Below, in pieces: positions 13,769 to 25,150 of a stretch of 64,000 nucleotides of DNA. The notes beneath the pieces are model-generated. The model saw only the letters and a program-made list of their open reading frames with translations, made no database searches and was not told where the DNA came from. Source of the DNA: Chrysoperla carnea (taxonomy: Eukaryota; Arthropoda; Insecta; Neuroptera; Chrysopidae); NCBI RefSeq assembly GCF_905475395.1, contig NC_058341.1:35355501-35419500 (forward strand). The letters are read 5' to 3'. Position 1 is the stretch's first letter. Every line of letters begins with the position of its first letter. The translations under genes and the position numbers were made by a program.

Positions 13769-14927
13769 AATGGTGATCAGGTTTAAAACAAAATTTATGT
13801 AAATATATCTAGAAGTAATAACACACAATAAATTAAACCTTACAACTTTCTCGAACTAATTAGCTACCCCGTTGTTAACTGTTACATACACTTTTATTTA
13901 TTTATCTTCAACCCTTTGGATCTTGCAGCCTCTTTATTAGTTTTTTTTCGTTCTCATAAAAATTTCTATGAGCACAAAGATTTCCTTGGCGTTTTTTCCA
14001 CTTTCTTTATTTACACTTTCGAAAACCACAACAAATATTAGAGTATGAAAGGAATATCTCTTTGCGTTAACCCGTTTATGTCATTTTGAAATCTCTCCAA
14101 AGACCAAAATTTTATTTTTTATTCAGTTTTCAGCTTTTAAATCAATTTTGCTAGTATCTTTAGCATTTTCATTCCCCTCATTAAGCTTTTGCTGTCATAA
14201 GCTTGTTTGCAATCCCTGAACTTTAAATGAATAGGGACATTTATTGAGTAAATTATGATAAAAAAATGATAATGCACAATAAATGTCAACCTTTAACGTG
14301 TTAATATTGTAGTGAATAGTGAAGGTTAAAGGTAATTGGAGCAGTTATATGCATTCATAAGTATATAGGTGAGAAATATAATACTTTTAATGTCCTTCTA
14401 AGACATGCAAAATATAATATGCAGTTTTATTCGCATTGGATGAATTTAGCTCTTGTTCCAACTTTTTACCCATTACAAATAAAAGAAAAAAATTTACAAA
14501 ATAACTTTGATTGTTTACTTTTTTAACCAATGCACAGTTAAAAAAATTTACTCGATTGAAATCAACTCGTCTACTTGGCAGTTGATGTTCATATAACAAG
14601 TGATATTTCTTCAACGAGTCAAGATCTCTACACTGAAATCAAGAAAATATGTATTTGATTGTTTTACTTTATATTTTCTCTGTATTTCCATCTCATGTTA
14701 AGAACATATTCTCTTGCAACTAACTTCTTTTTCCGTAATGGAAACTTAGCACGGCTGATTTTGAATGATTTTTTTATTCTTCTAACTAACAAATTGGGAA
14801 AATTGGCCTGTCTCCTATTTGGACTAAAATCACTTTCAGGAGAAATTTTAAAATCCTCTTTTAATTTAACCAAGACTTTTAATTTAACAAGGTGAGAATA
14901 ATATCAAGAATTGGAATTATTAGGGTT
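13769..14927. other. Intergenic DNA
   Basis: Nothing recognised. Overlapping frames of 69-78 codons on both strands at 14659-14895 are chance openings. Confidence 0.35.
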
Positions 14928-15602
14928 TTTAACCCCCGAATTAAAAAAGGGGTATTATAAGTTTGAATGTTATATGTGTGTGTCTGTGTGTTTATCTGTC
15001 TGTGGCATCGTAGCGCCTAAACGAATGAACTGATTTTTATTCTTTTTGGTTTCATTGGAAAGGTAATTTAACGGAGAATGTTCAAGTGCGAGATTAGTGT
15101 TTCGTACCCGAAAAAAACTAAAAAATTGGCAAAGATCTTCAAAATCGATTCAGTTTGGAAAAAGTATGACATATAATTTTAACATATAAATAATAACTAA
15201 GGAAATGAATGGTCAAATAAACCTGGTTCCATTCATTTCGAAAAGTGAAATGGTAAAATAATTAAGAAACTCAAAATAATAATTCAAAAGAACAAACTCA
15301 ACTCAAATATTTCAATTTCAATTAAAATATTTCCAAAAATTTGTCCCAAAAAATGATATCTCTCTAAGTATTCTTTTTATCCCATCTAATGTCCTTGATC
15401 ATCACTTTAAAATTGATTAAAGAAGGAGTGTTATAAGTTTAAATGTTTATCTGTGCGTCCGTGTGTTTCTCCGTGACATCGCAGCCCTTAAACGATCGAA
15501 CAGGCTTGATTGAGAACATTTTATAGTTTCCAAAAATCGGTATACAAAAAATAAATTGCATTTGCGGGGGGTCTTTTAAATTTTGTAAATTTCACTTGTT
15601 TT
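14928..15602 (+). repeat. Family A long copy; left arm of a ~675-bp inverted repeat
   Basis: Starts TTTTAACCCCCGAATTAAAA, includes the TGTCTGTGGCATCGTAGCGC core, then ~250 bp not present in short copies, a second CGTGTGTTTCTCCGTGACAT tract, and ends GCGGGGGGTCTTTTAAATTT and TTTCACTTGTT. The same order occurs reversed at 15984-16657. Confidence 0.7.
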
Positions 15603-15983
15603 GAAAACAATCAGCGCTAGCCTATACGACTAAGTACATTTTTAGCCAGAAAATTAATGATGATTTTAAACGTCTATGTGACATATATGTAACGTGCACA
15701 CAGGGTATAAACAATACAGTTAAGACCCAATTATTTTCTAATTCAAATTCTATACTCACATATCGCGTGTGAGAATGAACTTATTATTTGCAATGATATT
15801 ATAATACTACAATTTTCTAAAAAAACACAACAAAACCTTTGTAATGTCACTTCATAGTGAAAAACTACACAATTTGAACAATATATAATAATATTAACAC
15901 AGTCAAAGAGATAGACATACATAAAAACACTAAAGAAAAATCTGCTATGAACGCCACAATACATCTATATACAGAGCTGAATT
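15603..15983. other. Spacer of the long inverted repeat
   Basis: About 380 bp of A+T-rich DNA between the arms. No convincing coding sequence: a 73-codon minus-strand frame has no recognisable features. Confidence 0.5.
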
Positions 15984-16657
15984 TAAACAAGGAAAATTTA
16001 CAAAACTGAAAAAACCCCCGTCAAATGCGATTTATTCCTTGCAAACCGATTTTTGGAAAGTTAACTATTAAAATGTTCTTAATCAAGTCGGTTCGACCGT
16101 CTAGGGAGAGAAACACACAAACGCACAGATAAACACTTTAAACTTATAACACTCCTTCCTTAATCAATAGCAAAGTGATGTCAAAGGACATCAGATGAGA
16201 TTAAAAAGATACTTAGAGAGCTATCATTTTTTGGGACAAATTTTTGGAAATATTCTAATTGAAATTGAAATATTTGAGTTGACTTTGTTATTCTTAATTA
16301 TTGTTTTGAATTACATAATTATTTTACCATTTCACTTTTCGAAATGCATTGAGCCAGGCGTATTTGACTATTCATTTCCATAGTAATTATTTATATGTTA
16401 ACATTATATGTCATGCCTTTTACAAACTGAATCGATTTTGAAGATCATCGCCAAATTTTTTGGTTTTATTGGGTACAAAAACTTAAGCTCGCACTTGAAG
16501 CTAGCTAAGGACACTCTCCGTTAAATTACCTTTCAAATGAAGCCAACAAAATTAAAATCGGTTCAACCGTTTAGGCCCTACGATGCCACAGACAGACACC
16601 CACACATAGCGGTCAAACATATTAAACCACTTCTTTTTAGTTCGGGGGTTAAAAAAA
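15984..16657 (-). repeat. Family A long copy; right arm of the inverted repeat
   Basis: Reverse complement of 14928-15602 at the level of order and most bases: ACCCCCGTCAAATGCGATTT at the inner end, TTTTTTGGGACAAATTTTTG in the middle, GATGCCACAGACAGACAC and TTCGGGGGTTAAAAAA at the outer end. The arms are diverged, with several indels, so the event is not recent. Confidence 0.7.
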
Positions 16658-16730
16658 AGTTATACAGCCTTGCATTTCGAAAAAGGAATTTTGATGTGTG
16701 CCGAAAATACAGTACCTGTTTTTTATACGT

Positions 16731-16914
16731 GAAAAAGTTTTTTTCTAGACCCCCAACTTTCGATCTTAATTTTCAGGTATAATCTTTTGTCAAATAATAA
16801 TAACTTCTTATATTTTTATTTTGGATTAAAAAACTTTTTCTTGCACTTTTATTTTCGTTTTAAAAAACCGTAAAATCAGATACCGAAAGTTGGGGTCTAG
16901 AAGAAAACTTTTTC
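16731..16914. repeat. Second, shorter inverted repeat next to the right arm
   Basis: 16731-16763 (GAAAAAGTTTTTTTCTAGAC.. CCCAACTTTCG) pairs with 16880-16914 (CGAAAGTTGGGGTCTAGAAG..ACTTTTTC), with a ~115-bp A+T-rich loop. It may be a small foldback element. Confidence 0.65.
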
Positions 16915-17217
16915 AAACAAATTTAAAAGTCTATTTAAAAGTCAAAGATTTAAGAATCGATCAACTGAAGCTTTTTCTATATGGAGGTAAAGAACACCAA
17001 AGAATATAATATAATCATCTTTTATAAAAACAATAAAATAATATTACTCTGAATTCATGTGAATAATTCGCACGCTGATTTATTTACATTTAAATTAATT
17101 TAAGATTAAAATATAAAAAAAAAAAACAATCAACCGTTTTATATTTATAAACAAAATTCTAGTGCAATAATAATGGTTAAAATATTTCGAATTCATTTAA
17201 TTATCATTTTATATGAT
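16915..17217. other. Intergenic DNA
   Basis: A+T-rich; nothing recognised. Confidence 0.4.
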
Positions 17218-17694
17218 ACTAGCTTGATACCCGCCTGCCGCTTCACTGGACTTAAAAGTAAAAACCACCGCTTTATAGCCTCCACCTCTATTGATCTCAT
17301 TGATTCCCCTTCCATAACTCTCGAAGGAATTGTTTTACACAGCTAAATTATTTGCAAAATTTTCCATTTTTTTAAGGGTGAAATGATCATAAATCCATTG
17401 ATTATTTCAGAAAAAAGGCCATGAATTGATTGACATTTAATATTATAAATTTTAAGATATCTTCAATTTATGGTTTAGAGTGATTATCATAGATGGAGCA
17501 GTAAAATGCCAGAATCAATTTAATTTTTTTTAAATATGTCTTTATAAATTATAGTTCATGTGTTATTCTGATGTATGAGCTATATTGTTGTACAGTTCGA
17601 TTCAAATCCATTTGCTAGTTTTTGCGTGAAAGTGTAACAAACAAACAAACAAACCTCCTTACTTTTATATTCATAATATATAGGGATTAAAAGA
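17218..17694 (+). mobile_element. RTE-like retroposon with (CAAA)n tail
   Basis: Opens with ACTAGCTTGATACCCGCCTG and closes with TTTTTGCGTGAAAGTGTAAC, then (ACAA)n at 17637-17654 and a TATTCATAATATATAGGGAT end. This is the usual 3' structure of short insect retroposons. The interior is non-coding. Confidence 0.5.
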
Positions 17695-18837
17695 TGGAAA
17701 ACCTGTTGAAAATTAACGTTTTATTGTAATTCAACTATAATTGACTTTAATAAAATATTACTTTTAATACGATACTTCCAACCATAATGGAATAAAATGT
17801 TAAACATTTGACAAACACTAATTGAAAGGTATATTTTTTAAAGAAGAAAAGTTTATGATTACTTGCTTTCTCATCACCTTGGTGGTAGGCTTTTATCACC
17901 CAGACGGGATAATATCAAAGCATGTATTGCATTTAAATTCGTAATCCTGTAATAGACAAACCAAATTATTTGAAATGAAAATTAACAATTAAAACCCAAT
18001 AAATGCAAAAGAAAATTAAATTGAAATAAAGGCAAAATGTGATATTTCCAGGCAACACAAATGAAAACAAATAAACAAGAAACACTGCCCAATTGTAAAT
18101 TAATTTTAATTTGTTATTTATTCTGTTACAGCTACACCAATACAAAATTTGGTCGAATTTTTTTAAATTTTTCAGGTCTAAATTTGGTGTAATTTTTTTT
18201 TTTTTTAAATTTATTACTTTTTTTTATATATTTTATAATTTGATGTTTAAAGGGTAGTTAAAGGGTTTAATATTTATCATATACCTCTTTTACATTATTA
18301 TTACGATAATAATCTTTTATGGCGTAAACCTTTATTTTATTGCTGAGTTTTCGAAATCCTGCCTTAGAATTTAATTTTAATATTTAATTTTCTTATTAGA
18401 TTACAGGAGGTATACTTTAACAAAATGTATATTGTGCTTTTTATTATGTCCATCTTAATCTGAATCATGGCATTTAAAAAAAAATTTTTTAAATCTTTGT
18501 ATTTACGAAATTGTCGGTATATTAATGCTTTACGGTTTAAATAAAGGTTATGATTTAATTATATAAAATCATATCATTAATATCGATATAATAAACGATT
18601 AATATTAAATGAAAATATAACTCTATAAATTACCGTTGCACATTACAGTGTAAATCTAATATGAAGATCTTTATTATTTTGGAATAACGTTAAAAATTAT
18701 ACCAAGAAAACAGGATTCATTTTTCAAAACACTAATTCCAAATTTAAGTTGATCCAATGGATGAGGTTTCCATACAATTTTAATTTGAAATAAAAGAAAA
18801 AAGGGTATGAAATAGAACACTCTATAATAAATTGAGG
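17695..18837. other. Intergenic DNA
   Basis: Poly-A/T runs, no gene, no clear repeat. Confidence 0.4.
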
Positions 18838-19086
18838 TTTGCCTTAAATCCTTTTCCAAACTGAACCGATTTTGAAGATCATCGTCAATTTTTTTAGTTT
18901 TTTTGGGTATGGACTCGGACTTGAAACATAGCTAAGAACAATCTCCAGTAAAATCCATTAAACGAAACAAAAAAAATCAAAATCGGTTCATTCGTTTAGG
19001 CTATGATGATACTGACTGACAGACAGACACACACACATAGCGGTCTAACTTATAAGACCTATTTTTTTTAGATCGAGGGTTAAAAA
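18838..19086 (-). repeat. Dispersed repeat family A, copy 6
   Basis: Reversed copy with CCAAACTGAACCGATTTTGA, AAAATCGGTTCATTCGTTTA, a GACAGACAGACACACACACA tract and a GATCGAGGGTTAAAA end. Confidence 0.65.
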
Positions 19087-21134
19087 TAGAATTACTTGAA
19101 CACAGAAATTCGTGCTGTTGAAGATAAAATCCCCAAACACATATAACCTTAATAAACTCCCATGTTCATGAATAACGAAAAGATCCATAAGCATTAACAG
19201 TTTGGTGTATTTGAAAATGAAACAGGTGTTGTTTTTTCCTCGAAGAGGAGAGGTTGTTAAGGTGATTGTACACCTACAGTATTGTAAAAAAGTTTTTTAA
19301 CCCAAATGCATGCTGTGTAGCCAAGTAAGAGTTATTTTTGGCTTTACAATTCCGCGCAACTACAAAACTATATAATATATTTTGTGCAAGTAAGGCTTAT
19401 GTATTTGATAATATAGATAACGCTCTTTAATCATCAATACTTTAACTATAGTCGTCTCTGTTCATCAAATGATGAATCTTCGATTAAATTACAATTTGAT
19501 TGTTATATTATCGACAACCTTATATTTTTATGATATTATTATTACAAGATTGTCTAAATATTTTAGATAGTTTTTTATCACACTCTCTTCTAAATTTTTT
19601 GATATGGAAATATCCAATTGAATCGGATAACCTACATGACTCATCATTTTTTCAGCCAACTTTGAACGATAAAACAATCATAAAAAGCCCAGTGACCTAG
19701 GAATTTTTTGTGATTTTGTGGTACAATATAAAAAGTTCAAAAACAAATATTGATAACCCATACCGTATTGTATTTATTTCAATTAATGAGTAACTCTTAT
19801 CTGATTACCCATAAGGTACTTGAAAGTTAAATTGTACAACAATTTCCATTTATAATAAAAAATGAATAAAACCATTACAATAAAATAATAATTTTAATAA
19901 ATATTTTTTTGATATATTTCTAGTATGTTCTGTTGTGTATGCTTTGAACTTTTAATAAATTTCATATGCAATGAATTGCATCTAACAAGTAGTTTTGTTA
20001 GTTCATTTAAAACATAACTGTGTCCAGTTCCATTGTTATGCACCGACTGATTGCATTAACCATAGTGGACGTAATAATAAAAATAAATATAATATATGAT
20101 TCAATATATATAGTTATGATTAATTATAAAAATATTACCCTGCGTCTTATAGTACAAGCAACGGCGAAAATAAAATTAACTATCAGTTGAAAAATTAATT
20201 AATTTTGTTATTTTATACGACTTTTTAGTTTCAAAATAAGAGATAATACGAGATAAGTAACTTTTTACGATGAGCACAATTTGATATTATTATATAGCTG
20301 CAGCTATCCGCTCGCGTCACTGAACCATTCCAACTTCGAAAACAAAGTTATAGCCTTCAATTCCTTTACCTTTTATTCACTCTCCTTTTGTTCAGAGTTT
20401 AATGGATTTAAATTTGGTGCAAAGCTCTTCTTTTGAAAGTAAAATACAGCATATTTGACTTGCTGATATTATAATATTATATAGTCGAAATAATTTTTAA
20501 AATAAAAGTAGTGGACTCCAAAATGACGGATTTTCATACAAACTTGCATAATATATTTCACCGTTTTAAGAAAGGAATATCGAAAAGCCAGCACGTAAAT
20601 AGCGTATAGCTGATCGCGAGAGGTTCTCAGATATTTACTGTTCAAAAACTTTACTAAAATCTTATTGCTTTTTTAATCGGGCCAATATTCATGGAAGTGG
20701 TAAAAATATCCCTTAACTTTTAAGTATCTGAAAACTTCTTTACCAACCCTTCCCCTTTTGTCCTTGGTTTAGAAATGCGAACACAGGGCATATATATACT
20801 ATATTGAAAGGACTTCCGATAAAGAAGCTTCTTTCGTGGGAAAAAGAAACGAAGTAAGAGCCCTTATGGTCGTCAAAACGGCAAGAAGAGTAATATTGTA
20901 TGATGGTTTTTGTCTGGGTATAACCCTGAAATTATACCGCGAAACGAACAAGAAACGGCTAGTATCTAATATGTAAAACGCAACGATTGACGTAGTAATA
21001 TTAGATATCACATCGTTATCAAATGAAAAAATGCGTACATAAGACCTAAAAATATGTTGAAAATTTCGATTTTCGGACACATTACTACAGCTTGGCAATA
21101 ATAAATTAATTAACCAATAATAATAGTTAACAAA
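19087..21134. other. Upstream region of the protease cluster
   Basis: Holds the possible retroposon head at 20287-20510. A 99-codon minus-strand frame at 20799-21098 is the longest opening; it has no recognisable domain and is probably chance. Enhancers of SP1 would be expected here but none can be named. Confidence 0.35.
20287..20510 (+). mobile_element. Possible retroposon head fragment
   Basis: ATAGCTGCAGCTATCCGCTC..GCGTCACTGAACCATTCC and TTCGAAAACAAAGTTATAGC resemble the 5' part of the short RTE-like elements in this window. There is no tail. Weak call. Confidence 0.3.
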
Positions 21135-21140
21135 TATAAA
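21135..21140 (+). promoter_or_regulatory. Putative TATA box of SP1
   Basis: TATAAA lies 49-54 bp upstream of the SP1 ATG. That would place transcription start near 21165 and leave a 5' UTR of about 25 nt, a usual layout for insect digestive protease genes. In DNA this A+T rich the match alone is weak; position is the main support. Confidence 0.4.
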
Positions 21141-21188
21141 CTATTAGTCAATTATCGGAAAACTTAGTTTAGTGCCAACCTTGAAGAA

Positions 21189-23576
21189 ATGAACATGCAT
21201 TTAATTCAAAGACTGTTTGTAGTTTTAACTCTTATTTCACGTAAGTAGGAATACTACCCCATAATATTATTCACTTTCCATGCCCTAACTTATTTCAACT
21301 TATTTCGCACTCGCTATATAGCCAATTCCAATTTTTATTGGAATTGACAAACGACAAACAAAAAAATTTTATTGGAACTGGAATTGACAAACAAATATTA
21401 CATTGACAATAGATCTTCTGCATTCTCATAAAATACCCTCGTTTCAATATAAATGTCGTTAAGTCTGGATACTACATCTTATCCTATTAATTATTTTAAC
21501 AGGAGAAATTATTAATATTATTAGTTTTAAGGAGCTTCTCAATCAATAAGACACGTATTATTAATGGTTGGCCAGCAAAGAAAAATTATCCATGGATAGC
21601 AAGAATAATAATTAAATATAAGGTTGAAATTGTTGGAGGTAATAAAGAAACTAGTATGAGTACAGATTGTGGTGGAAGTTTAATTGCATCCAAATGGGTT
21701 TTAACAGCGAAACATTGTTTAATGCAAGACAATCTTAAATTATTTTCTGACGTAAGAATAACATTAATAATTCATTTAAATAAATATTAATTGGGAAGTT
21801 ACCTACTGTACAAATTACACTGTGCTGCAATTTAGAATGTTTTTGAGACACCGTATTTAAAATTGCAATTTTGGATCAAATGTATTTTGCTGATCATGAA
21901 AATGGCAACCAAATTTAAAACGTAACGTTTATAAGGTAGGGCGTTATTTGGTTTTCAACTTCCTAAAGTTATGTTCCAAGAGCTAATTTTTACCTCATGA
22001 CTTTATTCTGTGCCTGAAAACTCATGTTGAGCTCATCCGGCTGAGTAGCCAAGCGAGCAAAGGCGTCTTTGTTTGCATTGACTACTGACTAGAAGGTTGC
22101 GGGTTACAGTCCAGACAGCGGCAGTATGAACAAAAGTAGTTATTGGGGTGGTAAATTGATCACATTGTCGTCGCTTGGATAAGACCGAAGTAACCGACTC
22201 CACCCACGTCATAAAAATTAATTGTATATTCGAATTTAGTTGAACAAATAAATAAAGATTAAAAATAGTGATGTGTGTGGCCTCTGTTATAGACGTAGTT
22301 GAGAGGTGGAGGTTAAACCTCATTATTATATTGAGCTCGGCATGCCAAAGGGTAACAAAATCATAGCACAGTGTGGGAGCACCAGAGTAGTAGAGCGTGA
22401 TTTTCATAGCTCAATGTATCGCTTTGCAATAACTCTGCAAACATTTAAATTTGTTCAAGGATGGACCCTTATGGTGGTCCACATATTCAAGTTTCTATAT
22501 GATGAATATAACTTTCCCGAAATGCTTAACCTTACAAATAACAATCATATTTAAACTGAGATGTCTAGCTATAAGGTTAAATACGCGCTTTCTATGCAAA
22601 AAGTACTGATATCAGTGCCTGAAGAAAATTTGTTTATTGTGATATGAACTCATAAAAATCCTGTTGGAACGATTTTCTACAAATTTACTAAATATAAAAA
22701 TTTACAGTTTCGTAATATTAACAAAAAAACTTTAACTAGCGATCCCCACCCCAAACATCTTGATTGGTGTTAAAATTCCAAATCGCTATTGTCTTTCATT
22801 AAAAAAAAAAACCTGAGCGAAAATATGTCCCCGAAAAGAGCTTATAATCTAAAAATGATGTCAAAAACTTGTTCTGACCATGGAACATACAGGTATGGTG
22901 ATAGTTTTAATTTGGATTTTCGAACCGATTACAAGAACTTGCATACCCTGGGAAAATAAATATGATATTAATATTCTATCGTAAAAGATAAGTTTTATTT
23001 TAGGAATTCCGAGTATCCATTGGTGAACATAATTATCTGAAAGGAGAAATAATAAAAGTCACAAATTTTTTTTTCTATTCCAAAGCAAATGTAAATGATA
23101 ACGATATAGCCCTTTTAAAACTCGAACACACTCCAAAAATTGACGCTTCGATCCCAGTCCAATATAATGATAACGTCAATTATGAAGGTGAAAACGCTAC
23201 ATTATATGGTTGGGGGGTAACAAATCTGGATGACCAGGATGGAAGTTCGTCTGTTGAACATTTACGAATGGTTCGTGTAGGTTTAAGTTCACGAATTATA
23301 GAGGGATTTGAACATTTAACTGAGTGGTGTAAAGATAAGATTTGTTTTAAATCAAAGGACAATCAAAATAAAGATATAGGATTTGGAGATAGTGGAGGAC
23401 CAATGACGTTAATGATTGGTGGAGTAGAAACTCTGGTTGGAGTAGCTCACGGGCAAAGTTCAATTAAACTAATTGATGACCAAAAAAGGGTCAAAAAATC
23501 AGAAAAGATTAGCTCATTTGTCCGAACTAGCTATCAACCTTATGCTAACTGGATTAAACGAACGATAACCAAATAA
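21189..23576 (+). CDS. SP1: secreted S1A (chymotrypsin-fold) serine protease, three exons
   Basis: The CDS joins 21189-21240, 21525-21751 and 23004-23576 (852 nt, 283 aa). Exon 1 encodes a hydrophobic signal peptide and ends at a GTAAGT donor in phase 1. The acceptor at 21523-21524 was chosen because it alone keeps the frame into SINKTR|IINGW, the activation cleavage site (Arg28|Ile29). Exon 2 has Cys66-GGSL and the catalytic His81 in LTAKHC, and ends in phase 0 before GTAAGA. Exon 3 has the catalytic Asp127 in NDNDIALLKL, the YGWG motif and Ser223 in GDSGGP. Asp217 lies at chymotrypsin position 189, which suggests trypsin-like Arg/Lys preference. Odd points: the residue at position 191 is Gly and no Cys follows, so the 191-220 disulfide is missing; SWG is replaced by AHG; the His motif is TAKHC rather than TAAHC. 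It heads a tandem array with SP2 and SP3. Fold and triad are certain; the digestive or salivary role is inferred. Confidence 0.88.
22025..22275 (+). mobile_element. tRNA-derived SINE inside SP1 intron 2
   Basis: The head has pol III internal promoter elements: an A-box-like TAGCCAAGCGAG at 22046-22057 and a B-box-like GGTTACAGTCC at 22102-22112, 45 bp apart, as in tRNA-headed SINEs. The region is clearly less A+T rich than the surrounding intron, and the element ends in an A-rich AAATAAATAAAGATTAAAAA tail. It is on the same strand as SP1. A true tRNA gene is unlikely, since no cloverleaf closes around the boxes. Outer borders are approximate. Confidence 0.55.
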
Positions 23577-24435
23577 ATCAATTTATTAAAACAAAATATT
23601 TTTAGACCATTAAAGAAATAAATATCCTACAAATATCCTGTACTTTGATAAAAAAGAAATTTGAGTAATTTTTTTTTATTTGAGTTAATTTGAGTAATTG
23701 TTTTTTATTGTATTAATTCATTTATTTGAAATTCAAGGTCACCTATAATTAATGTTGTTAAAAATAGGTAACCTTGAATTTCAGGTCACCTATTTTCCCT
23801 AAATGCCTAACACTACAATATAAAAATTATAATATACGCTTTCTATGCAAAAGGTACTGATATCAATACCCAACACTGGAAAAAATCGAAAGAAAACACA
23901 CTAACTAAAATTATCGAGGACAACAGCGGACATTAGCCTATGTCCATGACTTTTACCTATAATTATCGATAAACTTTAAGCGTATTTTCTTGCAACTACT
24001 TGCAATAATGGCAAATTTTTAAATTGCATTTTCTTCGAATATAAATATTTTAAACCAAAATTGTTAATTTTTTATGTGAATCAACTTTCTAATTTAAAGT
24101 GTTATTTTATCTTTTACCGTTTAGAATCTAAGTTAGCTATTAAGCCCGAGTAACTAGGTTCAATCTGATGTCAGAATAGGATGTCCCTTCTCAAACTTAA
24201 TCAATTTTTGATTGATTAACTAAAAAAAGAGCTCTAAGCCATTATCGATTAAAATGGTCCACCCTGTATAGCTTATAATTTAAAAGTGATGTTAATAAAT
24301 TGCACCGACCATGAATCGCACAGATATGCTGATAATTTTAATTTGAATTTTCGAATCGATAAAAATAACTTTCTTATATACTAGGAAGTTAGAAATGATT
24401 TAAAAATCTATCGTAAAATACAAGTTTTATTTTAG
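23577..24435 (+). repeat. Tandem segmental duplication of SP1 3' flank and intron 2
   Basis: The part from about 23832 repeats the sequence starting near 22581 in SP1 intron 2; both hold CTTTCTATGCAAAA and GTACTGATATCA. A second shared block is at ~22845-22930 and ~24270-24355, with AGCTTATAAT and GATAATTTTAATTTG-like text. The two blocks are spaced differently from the exon because one copy gained or lost ~180 bp. It contains no protease exon. The bases 24255-24280 (GGTCCACCCTGTATA) look like a mariner-type terminus that entered one copy. Confidence 0.6.
23617..23622 (+). terminator. Poly(A) signal of SP1
   Basis: AATAAA lies 41 nt after the SP1 stop codon, the expected place for a short insect 3' UTR. 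The SP2 copy has a weaker ATTAAA at 25011-25016 instead. Confidence 0.5.
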
Positions 24436-25002
24436 GAGTTTCGAGTATCCATTGGTAACGAAAATTTTCTGCAAGGAGAAATCATAAAAGTCAGCAAATT
24501 GGTATTCTATTCCAAAAAGAATATTTATGATAACGATATAGCCCTTTTAAAACTAGTACACGCTCCAAAAAATGTTCATCCAATCCCAATCCAATATAAA
24601 GATAACGTTAATTATGAACGCAAAATCGCGACATTATATGGATGGGGGGCAAGAATCTCAAGTGATCCAAGTACGTCAGTTCAAAATTTACGAATGGTTA
24701 CTGTAGTTTTAAGTTCAGGAATTATAAGGGAGAGTGCAAATTTAACTGGGTGGTGTAAGGATAAGATATGTTTTAATTCAAAGGACAATCAAAATAAAGA
24801 TATAGGATATGGAGATAGTGGAGGACCAATGACGTTAATGATTGATGGAGTAGAAACTCTGGTTGGAGTAGCTCACGGACAAAGTACTGTTAAACTGATT
24901 GATGTCCAAAACAGGGTCCAAAAATTGACTAAACTAAGCTCATTTGTCAGAATTAGCTACCAACCTTATGCTAAATGGATTCAACGAACGATAAAAAAAT
25001 AG
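24436..25002 (+). CDS. SP2: duplicate last exon of SP1; alternative terminal exon or 5'-truncated copy
   Basis: An open 189-codon exon (188 aa plus stop) follows a good acceptor (TTTATTTTAG) in the same phase as SP1 exon 3, and it is very similar to that exon over its whole length. It has the Asp in YDNDIALLKL (exon residue 34), the GWG motif, the CKDKIC pair and Ser128 in GDSGGP, with Asp at the 189 position. Like SP1 it has Gly at 191, AHG for SWG and no Cys220. Between SP1's stop and this acceptor (23577-24435) there is no signal-peptide exon and no exon with IING or TAKHC, so it cannot encode a complete protease by itself. The preceding ~600 bp resembles the end of SP1 intron 2 and the following ~140 bp resembles SP1's 3' flank, so an intron-plus-last-exon segment was duplicated. 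It may be spliced to SP1 exon 2 as an alternative ending (phase 0 fits) or be a recent truncated pseudogene. The frame is intact. Confidence 0.75.
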   Translation, partial: EFRVSIGNENFLQGEIIKVSKLVFYSKKNIYDNDIALLKLVHAPKNVHPIPIQYKDNVNYERKIATLYGWGARISSDPSTSVQNLRMVTVVLSSGIIRESANLTGWCKDKICFNSKDNQNKDIGYGDSGGPMTLMIDGVETLVGVAHGQSTVKLIDVQNRVQKLTKLSSFVRISYQPYAKWIQRTIKK

Positions 25003-25150
25003 ATCAATATATTAAAACAAAATATTTTTAGATCAATATTTTAACAAATATGTTTCTGTACTTTGATAATTAGGAAATGCATTTGGAGTTAATTTGAGTA
25101 ATTGTTTTTTATTTAGCATTAATAATAGATGACCTTGAATTACAGAATCG
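25003..25150 (+). repeat. Duplicated 3' flank of SP1/SP2
   Basis: Sequence after the SP2 stop (ATTAAAACAAAATATTTTT, then GTACTTTGATAA, then GAGTTAATTTGAGTAATTG) matches that after the SP1 stop in the same order. This shows the duplicated unit extended through the 3' UTR to about 25150. Confidence 0.6.

Noticed and set aside
20799-21098. A 99-codon minus-strand frame just upstream of SP1
   Set aside because: No domain, no signal peptide, no promoter context; composition is that of surrounding non-coding DNA.
21501-21524. Alternative SP1 exon 2 acceptor at 21501-21502
   Set aside because: It has a similar AG context but gives an early stop (TAA after CTTCTCAATCAA) before the IING site; only the acceptor at 21523-21524 keeps the frame.
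22046-22112. Possible functional tRNA gene
   Set aside because: A and B boxes are present but no acceptor, D or anticodon stems close properly, and an A-rich tail follows; a SINE fits better.
22033-22554. Open frames of 124 codons (-) and 82 codons (+) in SP1 intron 2
   Set aside because: They overlap the SINE and its flank, have no recognisable domain and lie within a well-defined intron.
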